Assembly: GCA_973895155.1 (NCBI GenBank)
Contig: OZ316892.1
Coordinates: 12,958,001 to 13,022,000, forward strand
Reading direction: 5' to 3'
Source: Marsupella aquatica
Lineage: Eukaryota; Marchantiophyta
DNA length: 64,000 nucleotides
Shown: piece by piece, positions 1-13,745 of the stretch
Layout of the letters: every line of letters starts with the position of its first letter
Position numbering within the stretch: position 1 is the first letter of the stretch
Program-made: the position numbers and the translations under genes
Notes under the pieces: generated by a model
Told to the model about the DNA's origin: nothing
The model's database searches: none
What the model saw: only the letters and a program-made list of their open reading frames with translations

Positions 1-200
1 TAAGAAATTCGCCATGGGCCCACATGCTAGTTACCACAACGAAGACTGGCATCAATCAAATTCCATTAACAAAAACCTACACAGAACCATCCTCACACAT
101 TCAGACTGCTCAGAGATGTGCTGCAAATTCATAGCATGATGTACAACTTGTGTTCATTTGACCCCATTATATGTACGGAAAAAAATATCATGAACCTTAC

Positions 201-3200
201 TCGTGATCATAGAAGTAGGACACTGCAATGACCATTTCATCTACCCCGTCCTTGTCAATATCAGCTATAACCTGCAATGAACAATTGTGAGATTATGAAC
301 AATGATGAGGGAATACTATCAGCAATAGCTGCGAGAGGACTTTCAGTAGCGTTCAGGCAGCCTCACTTAACGGATGCTAATACTGAGGCGGTTGGATAGA
401 TTGAAGACGATTGATAGAAGATTGACAAGACGTAGTAAACAGAGGAGAAGATGTGGAAAGTAAAATGCTCAAGAATGTTTGTGCCTGGCCCGTTCTTCTA
501 GTACTCTGCACTCTCAAGCCTCCAGACAGTACATGCAACATACACCTAAAATGACTGGGTTCAATGCCATCGATAGACAATTTGAATCTACCAAAAGTAC
601 ATGAAGCTCGTTCGTAATAGAGATGTGCAAGTCTAAGAAAGTTTGTGCCATCCTGCAGAACAAGATCTTACACCATCTGGCATATTTAGACTGGAGAGGG
701 GTCATATGAAACAATATGTCAAACGATGCTTCTGTAGGATGTAGACTTAACAAGGTAACTGGAAGCCTCACACTGTTAGTCAAACAAAACCTTTGAGCAA
801 GCTGAATTCACAGTTTGCCCACATAATCTTAAAAAGGAATGTTATGTCCACCCCGGGATTTTATTATATTCACCCCAACTCATTAGAACCACCCCACTTG
901 GGGGGTATATAGTAAAACCTAGGGGTGGATTTAACATGTCCCATCTTAAACCTGCTTATTCAACCAGGCAAGAGATTAAAGTACCAACCGGTGTAGCGAG
1001 GATGTGGGAATCCACTTCGATTAACTTCTCCATCTTCTCATGATGTTGTACCACATCCCATTCTTCATTTCCCCACATTTCTTCATTGACATAATCGTCA
1101 TAATCATAAGCATATTCTTCTGTCAAGCCATCTTCCCCATTCTCATCCTCATCCCTGAAGACATCAAATGTAGAAAATGCGTCCTCTTCCATTGGGTCGT
1201 CTGGGTCTTCAACTGTTGGTGATTCATCTGCTTTATTTGTTTTGGAGTCTTCTCCTTCATCAACTTTGGACTCTGTTGTTATTCTGTCCTCAACTCCATT
1301 TTTGCCCTCAGCCTGAAGAAGACGGCGTCGCACATTGGCTTTCTGACTGGTTAGATTGGACTTGGCTTGGAGATCGTTAGCATCATCTGCAGACTTAACA
1401 TCCTCGTTTGTCGTGGATTCTGTTTTTGTCTCTATCGTGTCAGATCTCTTATTGCTCTCCTTATCTCGATCCATGATGGTTGTCGCACTTTCATTTATGG
1501 CAGAGGCATTACCTGCATTGACATGATTGGTTGTGACACATTATGAGGCACTGCGTGATGAAATGATTTGGAAAAATTTCAACTTTGATGGCTTTTATAG
1601 TGGCCGTTTTACGAGTCCCTGCTTCAATCAGAGCCTTCCTCCGTTTGAATTGTTTCTAATATTTTCTTACTTTCACACTTCTTAAGTGATGACTTAGAGT
1701 GCACGTGTTGAACAACCACTAGTGTTGAGAGTCAAACAGGGTCGAAATAAACCCAATCTATGAATCCCCTAAATCACGCTGTTCAACCACTGCCATGTCA
1801 GAAGGTATTCTCTTCTATACAGACCAAGACAAGGTCACTCTAGTTACCAGCTATCAGCCACTAAAATTTGCAAGAGCACTTTAGTAACTTGGTTCACAAA
1901 AACAGAATTACTAAAAGCTTGATTTTGTTTTCGACTCGCTTTTGACTCTCACCTGACATGTTGTCAAGCTGTACTCTTAAAAATTAGAAAACTAAGATGA
2001 AACCAAGAATCAGAAACAGTTCGCAAGGGAGAACTCTTTGCTGATAGCTATGATTACAATTAAAGGAGAACACATAATTAGAAATAGTAAACTAAGAAGA
2101 CTAGGACCTATGAAAAGCCTACTCTGTCGAGGAAAAATTCGGAAGCAGCTCACAATTACTGCCGAAATCAATACCAGGCACCCCAAAAACTCTTCCTTCA
2201 TGATTCGAATCAAAACAACCCCTCCGGATTATTTGAGAATTACCATGCTGAGAACAGAAATCGAAGTGGGGATTGTTCACACCACAATGGTGTCTTTAAC
2301 AACTTACCGGGATTGTCCGACTGCGCCCGCAAACTTTCATCGTTCACGTCAGGCGTCGAGCGGTCCACCGGATCTGGATTTAGACCCGCGTACCAATCCT
2401 TGTGCACCTTACGTTTGGGAACAATCATTTTTTCCGGAAGAAGGTAACCTCCAGACCTTAACACAAAAACTTAACCTCTCAGATTCCAAAATGTAAGTAT
2501 AATATTTCTTGCAATGCGTAGATTTAGGTGCCCATATTCCTCAAAAGCCATGAATTCCTAGGAACTTGAACTAGTCCGTCAGTCTTCGCAATGACTACAG
2601 TACAGTAAAACTGCAACCTCTCTACTTCGCAATGCCTTGGTCGTTTTGTGATTCCATTGTAAGGTACAGTATGCAGCGCAACTGAATGCATGCCTCAATG
2701 CCAGGTCAGTGACTCCAACTTCTCTTATTGAAGTTACGAAGGACGAGTCCGTCGCAATTTGTTGGGAACAAAGTATCATACGCAAAAATGGAAAAGCAAT
2801 TATTGTTACGCAATCAGCAACCCACTTACTCACCCAACTCCCATTATTATTCATTTCTTGCAACATAATATAAAGCACAGATATATTCCGAGCGCACCTG
2901 TAGAACAAAACCTCTCCATTGAAAGTAGCAACAGCAATTTCCTTGTTGCCATCCTTATCTATGTCATATAACAGAGCACTTGCATGAACAGTAGATTGAT
3001 GCTGTACCGGCCATCCTGTAAGTACGCAAGAAAACCGTCATTTCAGAACCACCATGGAAATAATTTTGGATACAGATATGTATATAATTTTCCCACGTCC
3101 GTTACAACTTGAATCAGCGCGTCAAGGGTAGCAAGTAAACTATTCAGTCTCCGCAATTCCAGAACCATGCTTCCACCTACCAAGCTAAAATGTTATTAGA

Positions 3201-4458
3201 TTAAAACGATCCTGGTAGAACCAGTCGCAATAGCAATCGCAGTCTACTTTCAAAGAATGATTGGAGAAAAGTAATATTTGCTAGTTCACTCCATTTACTT
3301 TCAAAATATGTTGCAATCCCTTTATTTTTCCAAATCGCGGTGTTTTTCTAAAACCCTATGCACCCCCATGTCATTCTTAGACTTGGTAACAGTTACCATT
3401 TTCCGTAAGTTAGTGACGGTGGCAGGAACAACAGATTTAGAATTACACTTTCAACATGAATGAGATGAGATTGTGGCACCACTCTGGAAATAAGAGGGTT
3501 TCCTACTGACTCTTGCTTTCAATTTGCCACTCAAGACCCAAAAATGAAAATTGTGGCGACCTACTGGCTGCAGGGCCACATTTCTGACAAACCAGAAGAG
3601 CAACAAACCTGGCAGTTTTTCTCCATCAGAGCCTTCGAGCACCTCCAGATAGTGGACGAAAGTGGAAATAACAACCTCAAGTTTGCCATCACTGTCTTGC
3701 CACAAAATTGGTTGGTCAAAGAATTTCATGTGCAATGAAACCTTTCCACAGGTGCATCACAGTGAAATGATAAGACACGAGCAAAAGAATCCACCTACAG
3801 CAACATGGACTGCAGACCATAATCCAGACCTCAGTGACCAATGAGGTCTACTCGAGACAAAGCATAAGGCCAACATCAATTTTGAGAGCAAACTGGTACA
3901 CGAGAGATACCCATTTATGTCACTGATGAGAGGAGTGGCATAGATGCTCGAGCCAACCTCAGTTTGCCATCTCAACTCTAAGTTTTGAGGACACTCCGTA
4001 TTTACCAGTGCATCTTCATCGCTGCCAAAAATTCATTTCCCACGATTCCCACAAAATTTACGCCAACGCTTGAGAATAGTCAGTTCTAGGAAGTCATGAA
4101 GCCCGATGTCTGACACTTTCATCTCAATAACGGGGGCCAGCAGGACAACGGCTGAAGGGATGCATCATCAATCGACCACTCAACGATAAATTCAAATCAA
4201 CGCAAAAAGAGAAAGGACAGTGGAAGAAAGCAGGACGAAGGACAATAAGGTAGTCATGTCATCAACTCACAGTGGAAGCAGAGGATCCAAATCATCCGTC
4301 GCCTCCCGTTGCAAGAACTTGTTATTTGCCACCCTCTCTTTCATGTTGTCATCGTGCGCCACTGGCTTCGACAGCTGCCCCAACGATGGCAGCGCGAGAA
4401 GCCAAACAAGCTGGATAGCGAGGAGCAAAGCGAAAACCGGGCTCCCCCTCACTCCCAT
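201..4458 (-). CDS. DEX1: DEX1-like FG-GAP (integrin-alpha-like) secretory protein, 3' part beyond window
   Basis: Resembles DEFECTIVE IN EXINE FORMATION 1, a plant secretory-pathway protein with FG-GAP/integrin-alpha-like repeats, needed in Arabidopsis for exine patterning. Seven exons read on the minus strand: 4458-4271, 4021-3911, 3691-3609, 3015-2898, 2456-2308, 1512-989, 271-201. They join in phase to about 414 residues. The ATG at 4458 is chosen because a hydrophobic signal peptide follows at once ([19 protein letters not shown]). Then come the family signatures [34 protein letters not shown] and [19 protein letters not shown] variable acidic insert (exon 6, with RRRLLQAE) ends in YDYDDYV, MWGNEEW and DSHILATP. 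Repeat motifs of the DxDxDG type (DIDKDG) suggest calcium-binding loops. The last exon seen ends in phase 2, so the rest of the repeats and the C-terminal membrane anchor lie left of the window. Identity is firm; individual splice sites are by eye. Confidence 0.9.
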
Positions 4459-5092
4459 GGCTGCCGGAAGTCCTCCTTCAACTTGCCCCAAAGAGAGAAC
4501 ACTTTCCGCAGATCAACGCTATAGACACACACTCGCCCATCAAGCCTTGGAAACAACAATGCTTGTGGTGTCTTGGCGAAGACGCCTTGAAATTGAAACC
4601 AAAGGACTCGACTGGAGAATTGCAGTCCACTGTCTACTCGACTTGACTGACTATAGTCACCCAGTAAGTCTGAGAAATGTGGACTACGACTGTACTGTTC
4701 TTCCTTCCGGGATGCAGACTTGTTTCCATGCAATGCAATAATATGTACCGTGGTCGGTCGTCCTGCCAGTGCAAACGCGAAAACGAAAACAAATGAAGCC
4801 TGCCAGTGACAAAGACCTGGATTCACCAGGTTTCACCATCTTACTAATAATTTGTGAACCTAAGCTACTCCAAAGGCCTACTGGGTAGGGGGTGGGTCTA
4901 GAGTGAAGCCTCTAGACCATGACTCTACTCTAACTCACAAAACACAGAGTAAGAGATGAACCAAAGGAATTAGTTTTTTGTGCAAGTTACCTTTTTGTCC
5001 TCATCTCTTTCCATTCAAGGAAGTGTAGTCAAGGCTAGTAAATACTATCCTTGTCTTGAAATTGTGGAGCAAAATGGCAATGGAGAAGAGAA
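4459..5092. other. Intergenic, DEX1 upstream region
   Basis: Lies just upstream of the DEX1 start codon and should hold its promoter and 5' UTR. I see no TATA box or other site I can place with confidence, and the short ORFs have no recognisable content. Confidence 0.5.
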
Positions 5093-5310
5093 GAATGAGT
5101 GGAATTAGAAAAAGGGGAGAAATCTTGGATACTCCCCCTTTTATATGGCTAGTGGAGGTTTAAATCGCACTTGCCCATATATAGGAAGTGTCCAGTGAGC
5201 GGAGGAGAATGAGTGGAATCAGAGAAAGGGGAGAAATCTTGGATACTCCCTGTTTATATGACTAGTGGGGTTTTAAATCATATCTGCCCACATATGGGAA
5301 ATGTCCAAAC
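5093..5310. repeat. Diverged direct repeat, two ~103-bp copies
   Basis: Copies at about 5093-5195 and 5207-5310 share the order GAATGAGTGGAAT, GGGGAGAAATCTTGGATACT, TATATG, CTAGTGG, TTTAAATC, TGCCCA and ATGTCC/GTGTCC. They differ by scattered substitutions and small indels, so the duplication is not recent. Confidence 0.8.
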
Positions 5311-5690
5311 CTTCTCCCTTATTCACCTGTCTCTGTCATTATGGTTGGTTTTCAATGGCAAGAGTCTGTTGCACTGTCGCACTTCAACAGAACTCAGACA
5401 TGTACTATTCTTTGTAGGGGTGAGATGGTTGGTTCTAGGACAGTTCCAAACCTTCTCCCTTATCCATCTGTCTCCGTCATCACGATTGTTTTTCTACAGC
5501 AAGTGTGACATGTACTATTCTTTGTAGGGGTGAGATGGTTGGTTCTAAGACAGTTCCAAACCTTCTCCCTTATCCATCTGTCTCCGTCATCACGATTGTT
5601 TTTCTACAGCAAGTGCCTGTCGCACTTCAACAGGACTCAGACATTTACTATTCTTTGCAGGGGTGAGGTGGTTGGTTCTAGGGCAATTAG
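5303..5690. repeat. Three tandem ~110-140-bp repeats
   Basis: Copies begin at about 5303, 5443 and 5552. Each starts with TCCAAACCTTCTCCCTTAT and ends with TATTCTTTG(T/C)AGGGGTGAG. The middle copy lacks about 30 bp (GTCGCACTTCAACAG and flanks) that both outer copies keep. ORFs across this region are by-products of the repetition. Confidence 0.85.
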
Positions 5691-7734
5691 TCAAGTTCCT
5701 GTGTTAGACCCTCACATGCAATTCACTCGGAGCTCTACCAGGCTATAAACTTTGCCAACTGGTCCTTCGGGCTATTTTAGCTCTTTGGTGACCTCCCTTT
5801 AGGATTGTCTCCCATTTGGGTGTCCCTTGCTCTTTTGCAGTTTGATATACATTCTTTTTCCACAATTTTAGGTGTATCTTAATTTCAATGGTGAAACCTG
5901 GTATATCCAGGTTCCCATCATTAGTTATCACATGTAAGTGCATTCCATGGTTTAGTGCCAACCATGCAGTCCCCTAATATTATAGGAGTTCATGTATAAC
6001 TCTAGTCCCCTATATTACATGAGTTCACTAGTATAATTCTCTATGCAAATGCCTAAACAATTGGGGGTTCAAGGATAATCCACAGCTAAGTGTAGGCCCG
6101 ATATAATTCCCTTGTTTAGGTCTTTCCTCCCTAATATAATTCTGTTTGAAAACACCTAAACAAGTGCGAGTGTTAAGAATTCCATGGTAAACGCAGTATA
6201 GCAATGGGAGCGTGCGTTTTCAGATTAAAATTCTAGACTTTACACCCACAACTATGTCAGAACTGCAACACTAGCTCTCCACAAGATACAAGTTTCCATA
6301 CCAGTTACACATAACTATCTCATAACTGCAACAGTAACTCCTTAAATCATCACAAATCACCACCGGCCATATAAATGGGAGACGTCCAAGATTTCTTCAT
6401 TTTTCTCATTATCTTTTCTACCACGATACTTCAAATTAGTGAAATATGGGTAAAGATGTTTTTGTAATGGCTAGTGGCTCCTTGAGATTGCACACTTTTC
6501 CATACCAGTCGCACAAAATGGTGCTAGACCCAGAAGTGTACACTTGCAGAAGGTTTTGCACTTATTTGTCATTATTGAGCATTCTTTGCACTCAATTGCA
6601 AACTGGCCACGACAAAAGTAAGGGCTTCACGACTTGCAAAACAGCCAGAGTTTGTACTCAAGGAATATGCACTTAGGTAGAGTTGTGTAGATTAGTCAAA
6701 CGATTGAAACCAAATAAACTGCGAAATCACATCGGAAGATAGATCCTGCCAATTCCAATTTAGTGAATCCACAGGATGACTTAACCATAATTGATAATCG
6801 ATGCGACACCAACGACAGCTTCCTACAAAATTCACTTGCATGCCCTAGTCACGATAATCATGTTTAAGAGAGAAAATAACTCCTGTATTTGCTTTAAACT
6901 TTGATGCAAGTAAGGTGCAGGAATCGCTCATTCCTATTCTGGGTTACATAAACTCACTCTGCAGGGTACCACACTTCCACCCGGTTCCAATATTGTAGGT
7001 TTCAATCTAAATAAATGACAGGTAATTTCCACTTCGTGGGGAAGGGTGGGGTCACATTATTACAGAAGCCTACAAGGAAGGCTGGTCGTTGGTTTACCAA
7101 CAGGCTAATTTGCCCATCCGCCTTCAGAACGAGCTACCTGCTTATTACTGCTAGCAACACATGAATGCTCCGGCCCTGGAGAAGATTGATCAAAGACTGG
7201 CTCACATCAAGCCAAGAATATTCTGATGCCAAAGGCGAACTTTCCTCTAAAGTACAACTGTGGCAAGCAAGGATGTCTAAACGAATAATAACTACCTCCA
7301 ATGGCAGGTAGTTTTATCTTGGCCACAATGAGGCAAAATCAGACAGGTCACCTTGGGAGACCTGTCGTCCACAGTGAAATCAATCACGAATAACCACTCA
7401 TTCCGTCGAAAGCCAACGGGTGATTGTTAACTCAAAGGCATCATTTCTACTGCAGAGCTGGAAGGTGGAGTATGCGGATGCGGAGACCCCTCGCCAATAC
7501 CAAACTCTGTTGAGTTCAGCTTCACTACCTCGTTCCACATTGCATTTGAAGCTGATTCAGTTGGTCAAGGTCAACCAGATCCAATCCATGGACAACTAAG
7601 TGGACCATCAAAGAAAAACTGGGCTCTGATCGCAAGAGGTAAAACATCAAGTCCTAGGTACAAAGCGGCATTCCATCTAAGGACAGTAAATAAAACAAGC
7701 AAGCACATGACTACATCCCAACAACGTTCGACGA
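5691..7734. other. Intergenic region between DEX1 and E2F
   Basis: About 2 kb of AT-rich sequence. The part next to 7735 should include the E2F 3' UTR and terminator, but no clear polyadenylation signal was identified. Short phrases about ccctaatataa recur loosely at 5970-6150. Nothing resembling a conserved gene was seen. Confidence 0.5.
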
Positions 7735-10700
7735 CTATGAATGCACAGGATCCACATGGCATAGGATACGATCACTTCTCCACATATCAGTGATTCCCAC
7801 GCCCACATCAGAAAGTAGCCAGTAATCTGTGTCCGTCTGCAAGATTATCGGAGACAGCATTAGAAACTCACACTGGCTCGACAGAAGCAACCATCATAAG
7901 ATGCTTTATCGAAAGTTGAGATTGACAGCAGATACAGACTACTTACATTAACTTCCGCAGGCATTATTCTCATAATGCCACCAACAAAATCATGAGAACT
8001 AGCATCTTCAGAGCTTGGAGACCGCTCATCCTCATTGTTATGGCTAGGCCCCAACTCTGATAGGTGATGATCTGAATTGATGCCAAGGGCTGGAGTAGGA
8101 ATCATAGAGGGTAGTGGGGCCTCTGATTGAACCACCTCCATTGGCACATCATCATTCATTTCTTCAAACTTCTCCTCGAAACGGCTGCTTAAAGACAAAT
8201 CGTTAGTCCGTTACATATGACACTTGCAAGAGAGCAGTAGTACGTATCACATAGAGGCTTGAAGTGCTACATACGAAGCACAGCATAAGCAAGGTCCTTC
8301 CTGAAACACAAGATATCAAACGATACATATAGGTATCTATTTGGGAACACGCACCTCACGAGGTACACGTCAATAGGACCCATTGTACTGCGCAAGAGAA
8401 TTTGATATCGCCTTTGCGGGTATTCAACAGCCTGCGTTTCAAATGGTGAATTACAGCATTTCTGTGTTTGATGTTATTACAAGACTTGCCAAATAAAAGT
8501 CCTTGTTCAAAGGTCCAAGCCCGTGCAGGCATGTAGGGCCCATACATCAGTGGTATGGGTGAGTGGTGTGTATGCCGACCAAAAATAACAGAATGAAAAA
8601 CCAGATCAAATTCGACATTGTGTAGAAAGCGTGCAGGACAATCGCACTAAGAGCTATTATCTTTCATTTTTATCCAAGACTTAAATAAATCTGCACATAT
8701 TTTATGAAGACAATAGTCATACCTCGTCAGGATCTGGAACCTCGAGCGTTGTACCGTGGGGAGCTTTGATTGCTATAAGGGTCTCATTCTGTAATAAAGA
8801 AGTTTTAAAGTTTCAGAGAACCTCAGTGGGCGTAATATGCCTCGATAAGGAACTAACACATGAGACAAGTCAACTTTTAATATCAAGACGTGGAGAACAA
8901 GGACTCTCGAACTATCAAACGAATTGTGTGAACCACAAAGAGACGAAGTATGAAATCAGGGACTTGAATCTAAAAACTGGCTGAATATAATACCGAGAGC
9001 AACCAACGATCCAGCAAACAGCTTAGAGACTCCGAAAGGCTCAAACTCAGCTCATACTGATCCATTCCTTCAATGACATACTCCTGTAGCATATTCAGAG
9101 ATAACAAATATGTAGACAACGCTCATTCCAAACCACATCACTGAACTCACCTGAAAGCATGGCAAGCTCTTAATATCATCTTCAGTTACATACAGCCATC
9201 TGTTGTTGGTTGAAAGTTAAGTAAACCCATATTCGATTGAGCTGAGCGAAAGAAAGGATTTAAAATCAAATCATCACAAGGTCAGGAACCTCAAACAGCT
9301 GGAACCGTCACATGCAGGACAAGAGTAGGATACTGCTTGTTGTTGTTATCTTCACTGAGAATCCTTAATCTTTCTCTCATCTCCCTGCACCAAAACCAAA
9401 CGTCATCGTGTAAGTTTACCTCATCACACAACAATGCAACGGTAGATGCACTGGCGAATGCGAAGATAGCTTGAATCACTTTCGGCATGAAGAAAAAAGA
9501 TTACCTGTACCTCACCTACTATCTATCAGGGGTTGGCACTACCATGATTATGCAGAAGTGAAACTGCTAACATGTCGACACATGTACACACGATGTGATG
9601 CTAAAGCCTAGAGAGAACAAGCGAAAATGACAAGCTATCATGTAATTCAACCTTACGTTGGGTAGGCCAGGAAACACACCTAATGCTATCATCCAAGCGA
9701 CGCTCTTTAAGAGTTAAATCCTCAACTTCGACCTGTGAAGTGTAACACACATCTTACAAATAGCAATGACAGATGTGGCAACAACACTGGCAAATGAATC
9801 TCCTTGTTCACTAAGACTATGAGTCCTGCGAGAAACTTCATTCCAAAGTCTTTGAGCAATATATTTCAGTACGATAAATTAGGTTATCAGCAATACCTGA
9901 AGAGAAGACAAATCATCCTTCACTTCACCTGGTCTGGAGACGCCAAGTCCTCTGTGGCAAACGTACAGAGCATTCGACTTCAGAGACAGACTAATGCAAG
10001 GGTGCTCGGAAACAAATCCAAGCTGACTTACACACCTGATAGTCTGCATGTAAAGTAAATGAGATGGCTTTTAAGAGGGTTTTGCGGTAACTAACTTCCA
10101 CCGTATCCTGTTCTTCAATTTTTTCTCTATCAAACCGATCCCTTCCAACACATTTGTGATATCATATATCCTTCGCTTTTGAACCTGGACCAAAAAAGTA
10201 AAGGTAGCAACACTTCAGAAATGAACAAACCTCATCTTCCGAAACCATTGAACTGCATTGACGTACACCATCACAGCCCAAAACGATGCTTACTGACATG
10301 GGTCCTAACAGTCACTTATGGGACTTAATATAACGAACATTTTTGGGAGATAGGATTGTCACCGACGTGTAAAGTGTCCGCAGCTCTGTTGAGATCAAGG
10401 ACCCCATCTTCGGCTTGCTTAATAAGGTCAATGAATTTCTTTGTAAGTAGACCTGATCCATTACGAGGGTCAGCTCAAGGGCAACCATGACCATCACCGT
10501 CACCTGTACTCGCATGAAAAGTGTTTAGATGCACTCAGATTGGGGGCAGGTGAGCAAATGACTTTGGAGGGAGTACCGAGTGAGCTGTCGTAGCGGCATT
10601 GGGGGGTGCTGGTTGGCGTAGGAGCGTTGCCAGCAGGCGAGCCTAAAAAAAAACAAGATAGTCTGTCAGGAGCGAAGGAGTCAAGAATTCCAACCTAGAA

Positions 10701-11320
10701 ACTCACCTGCAATCAAACCGACACAAACCACCAAAATCGAAGAGTGTAAAAGCAAAGAAATATAGATGGGGAACAACAGTGGATATGGACTGATCCTAGA
10801 GCCCTGAGTAAGAAATCCTACCAGTGCCAGGGGGTCCAGGCGTATGAGGGCCATTCTTCAGTTGTCTTACAGGCTTGGACCTTCCCCCTCGTCTCCCAGA
10901 TCCCGTGCCAGGGGTGGGAATGGGACTGGCCTCAGCCCCTGAAAACCCATTAGTAGGGGACCAGCCGTTCATCTCCATAACATGATCTTCATCATTTCGG
11001 GGTTTCCGCCTTGCCTGTTCATAAGGACACTCTTGATCATTCCGGCCTTGCAATGCCTACGAAGAACTGATAGACCGGAGCTAACCGGGACCACAAGGGA
11101 GAAGTAGAAAAACTAGCAGCAATAAACTACACGGCCTAACGGACGGAGTTCACATTTAGATGCTTAGCAACTTCCAAAACACCCTTGGGAGAGAAATTCA
11201 GCTCAAGTTTCTAAGAGCCACAGGCCCTACCGACTTCGTCAGAGATGTTACGACGGAAAGTACCTTTACATCCTGCATATATGCTGGGGGAGGATGGATG
11301 TATTGAGGGCGGACAGACCT
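7735..11320 (-). CDS. E2F: E2F transcription factor (N-terminal exon not resolved)
   Basis: Canonical plant E2F, a nuclear activator of S-phase genes that works with DP and is restrained by retinoblastoma protein. Thirteen minus-strand exons in phase: 11320-11264, 11056-10822, 10642-10577, 10452-10367, 10184-10096, 9951-9897, 9732-9680, 9384-9334, 9199-9151, 8788-8723, 8431-8355, 8184-7947, 7836-7735 (407 residues plus an unseen N-terminus). Winged-helix DNA-binding domain at about residues 113-178: [24 protein letters not shown], the RRIYD core and [16 protein letters not shown]. The dimerisation heptads are [19 protein letters not shown]. The marked-box part holds [16 protein letters not shown] and [20 protein letters not shown]. 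The C-terminal RB-binding/transactivation motif is DTDYWLLSD, ending GITDMW. The first exon listed opens in phase 0 without a convincing ATG, so the start lies upstream. Confidence 0.92.
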
Positions 11321-13745
11321 CTGCAACGATGATAGAAAATAACATGTCATAAGCCGTAACACAACAATGTCACACAGACGTCCAGCCAGTTCACTATGGA
11401 ATAAATAGGAAAAAGTGGAAATGCTGGAAAGCCGAAGGACCTATACCGTGGATGGTATCCCAATCTCAAACACAAGACGTGCAGAGCCTTGGCAATACCC
11501 AGATTCAACGAGCAGACAGTTCAACTACGTCGTAATTTGAGACTGAGCACCGATCCCTTCGAGTCGGAGATGTCGGCACCCTGTAAAACACTGAGCAAGA
11601 GAACGATCACTGTCAGAAGGTGATATAAAGTCCGAGGAGGGTTTCAAAAGAGACAGAACAAGCTATCTTCGAAGCAAATCTCAACGCTCCTTCCATCCCA
11701 AATGCAGGAATGGAGGAGTTCTAGTGCAGTTCACAGTAAAATCAGAACGAAAAGAAAGAAACGTCCCATTGCAACCTTCAGAACACTCGAGAGGCATCCG
11801 AGTAGAATGCCGGACAGAACGCTTGGTGGGATTAACCTGTCTAGCTTGAAACAATCATAATATGCTTCGGAATCTCGTTAATTGGAAAGACCCGTGACCT
11901 TTATCGATCAATTGTGATGGACGAGTCGACACGGTCAACTAGACAAGATACTGCTACTGCAGAACATTAGACCTGACTGCTGCTGACGTCTACATCAAGA
12001 GACAGTGCAGTCTAATAGTGATTTCCCAGTGCAGCTAAAGCACTCTTTCGGGAGCGAAAGCAGGATGAAATTGTTAACACGCTAAAGTTAGTGGCAACTG
12101 ATGTGACAGGATGAGAAAATAGATTGTACAAAATGCAGATCGTCCTCCTCCGTTACTCTGCTTTCTTTGCTTGAGAAAAATTCCTCAGATTTTAATACCT
12201 CTTACGGGAGAGTAGAAATTCGTACCAATGTTACCAATCAGACCGTCCGTAACCTAAGCACAACAGCACACCGATGATGCCAGATCGGATCAGGTCACTG
12301 TCGATCTCTTCAACTCGACAAGAAGAAATGTGTGAACACTCCCGAGATGTGAAATGAAAAGGTACTACTTCTGGTGTTTACTCCAAGGATGATATGGGCA
12401 AACGAGGTGCTCTTTCACACCCACTAACTACCTTCTCCACTAAGCACGGATAAGCCCGGACTCCTCGTTAACCCAGACAATTCAAACGACCCCCACTGCA
12501 CCTGGACGATTCAAATCCAAACGCATCCCAACTGGCGTCTGCCTTGAAGCTAGGGCAGCAACTACGAGGCTTTGAGGAGTACGTCAACACTCACTGTCGT
12601 TTACTTGACCACATTTCGACGGACATCCTGGAAAATAGTGGAAGGGGAACACTGCCCAATCTTCACCTCTGCCCTGGCCATGGAAACAGAAAATCTGCTC
12701 TGCCCATGGAAACAGTTGATCCTAACTCGTGCTCTGGCCATGGAAAAAGGTGATCCGGAAGCGAGAAAGAGTGTGACAGTAGACACAGTAAAGGGAACTA
12801 TAGAGCAAAGACAAACACAGCCCCAATAAGCGAGGCAAGCTCAGGTCGGTACGAGAACCAAAAAGAGAGGAATGCGATGACCCGACGAGGCCTCTTGAAA
12901 ACCATGGGTATGGCTGAAAGCGAGCTAACCCGCCCTCTTAAGAAAGTCAACGCGTAGGCATCACAAGGGTGAAGACTCACGTAAGTCAACTGATGACTGT
13001 CGGAGGAGGGGAAGCAAGCATTGAGTAACTGGCCAATTTGAGGGCCATCCTCCGTGATGTTGTCCACGAAACACGGCCCCTTCACAACTTCACTACGTAC
13101 CTAAGACGAGGGCGTGGACCACAAGGACAAGATACACTGGGCGAGCTCAAGCCGATCACAGCAGAAAAATTGCCTAAAATGAGACAGTTCAGGGCAGGAG
13201 TGAGACAATAATCACCCACAGCAGCCCCCATTTTATCATCCACAGGAAAAGAAAAATTGCAAAAGAACCTTACCAAACCGGTCCAGGTGACGCCAAAGAA
13301 GCCAGAGACACACTACGACCAGCCCCCAAAAACCTCCTTCTCTTCCCCTTCGTCCCTCACACCATCGTCCTCCTTTGCACAAGATGACTGTCTGCAATCA
13401 GGCTTCTGTCCAGCAAGGAACTCTGCAGCAATTCTTCCCCTGGAATCGAAAGAACCTCCAGAATCCCAACCCTAACAAAAATTCTCCTCACTCCAACCCC
13501 GACCCAGGATCCAACCAACCCTCTCCGTCCCCCTCGTAGCCTCGTCCTTCCCTCCCACCTCCCGTAAAACTACACTCCCCTTCTTCTCCTCGTCCTTTCT
13601 TCTCCACGAATATCTTCCGTGAGCAGCCACCAGCACGCAGCAGAACAGCCCCACGTCGGAAAAGCCTCCCTTCTCCTCAACCACCAAACATGTGCGCCAC
13701 CTTTCTTTCTTGCTCACTTCCTTCCACGGTTCCTACCTTCCCTCT
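11321..13745. other. E2F upstream region, probably 5' UTR and leader exons
   Basis: No conserved coding sequence recognised on either strand. Because the first listed E2F exon lacks a start codon, at least one further exon with the ATG and possibly 5' UTR introns should lie here. Candidate acceptor and donor sites exist, for example CAG before 11581 on the minus strand and a donor near 13100, but none gives a convincing E2F N-terminus. A short phrase (CTGGCCATGGAAA-type) recurs three times at 12670-12750. Confidence 0.4.

Noticed and set aside
2038-2496. 152-codon plus-strand ORF
   Set aside because: Overlaps DEX1 exon 5 in antisense; the minus strand has the conserved protein and splice sites.
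4220-4741. 173-codon plus-strand ORF
   Set aside because: Antisense to the DEX1 signal-peptide exon and its upstream region; no domain.
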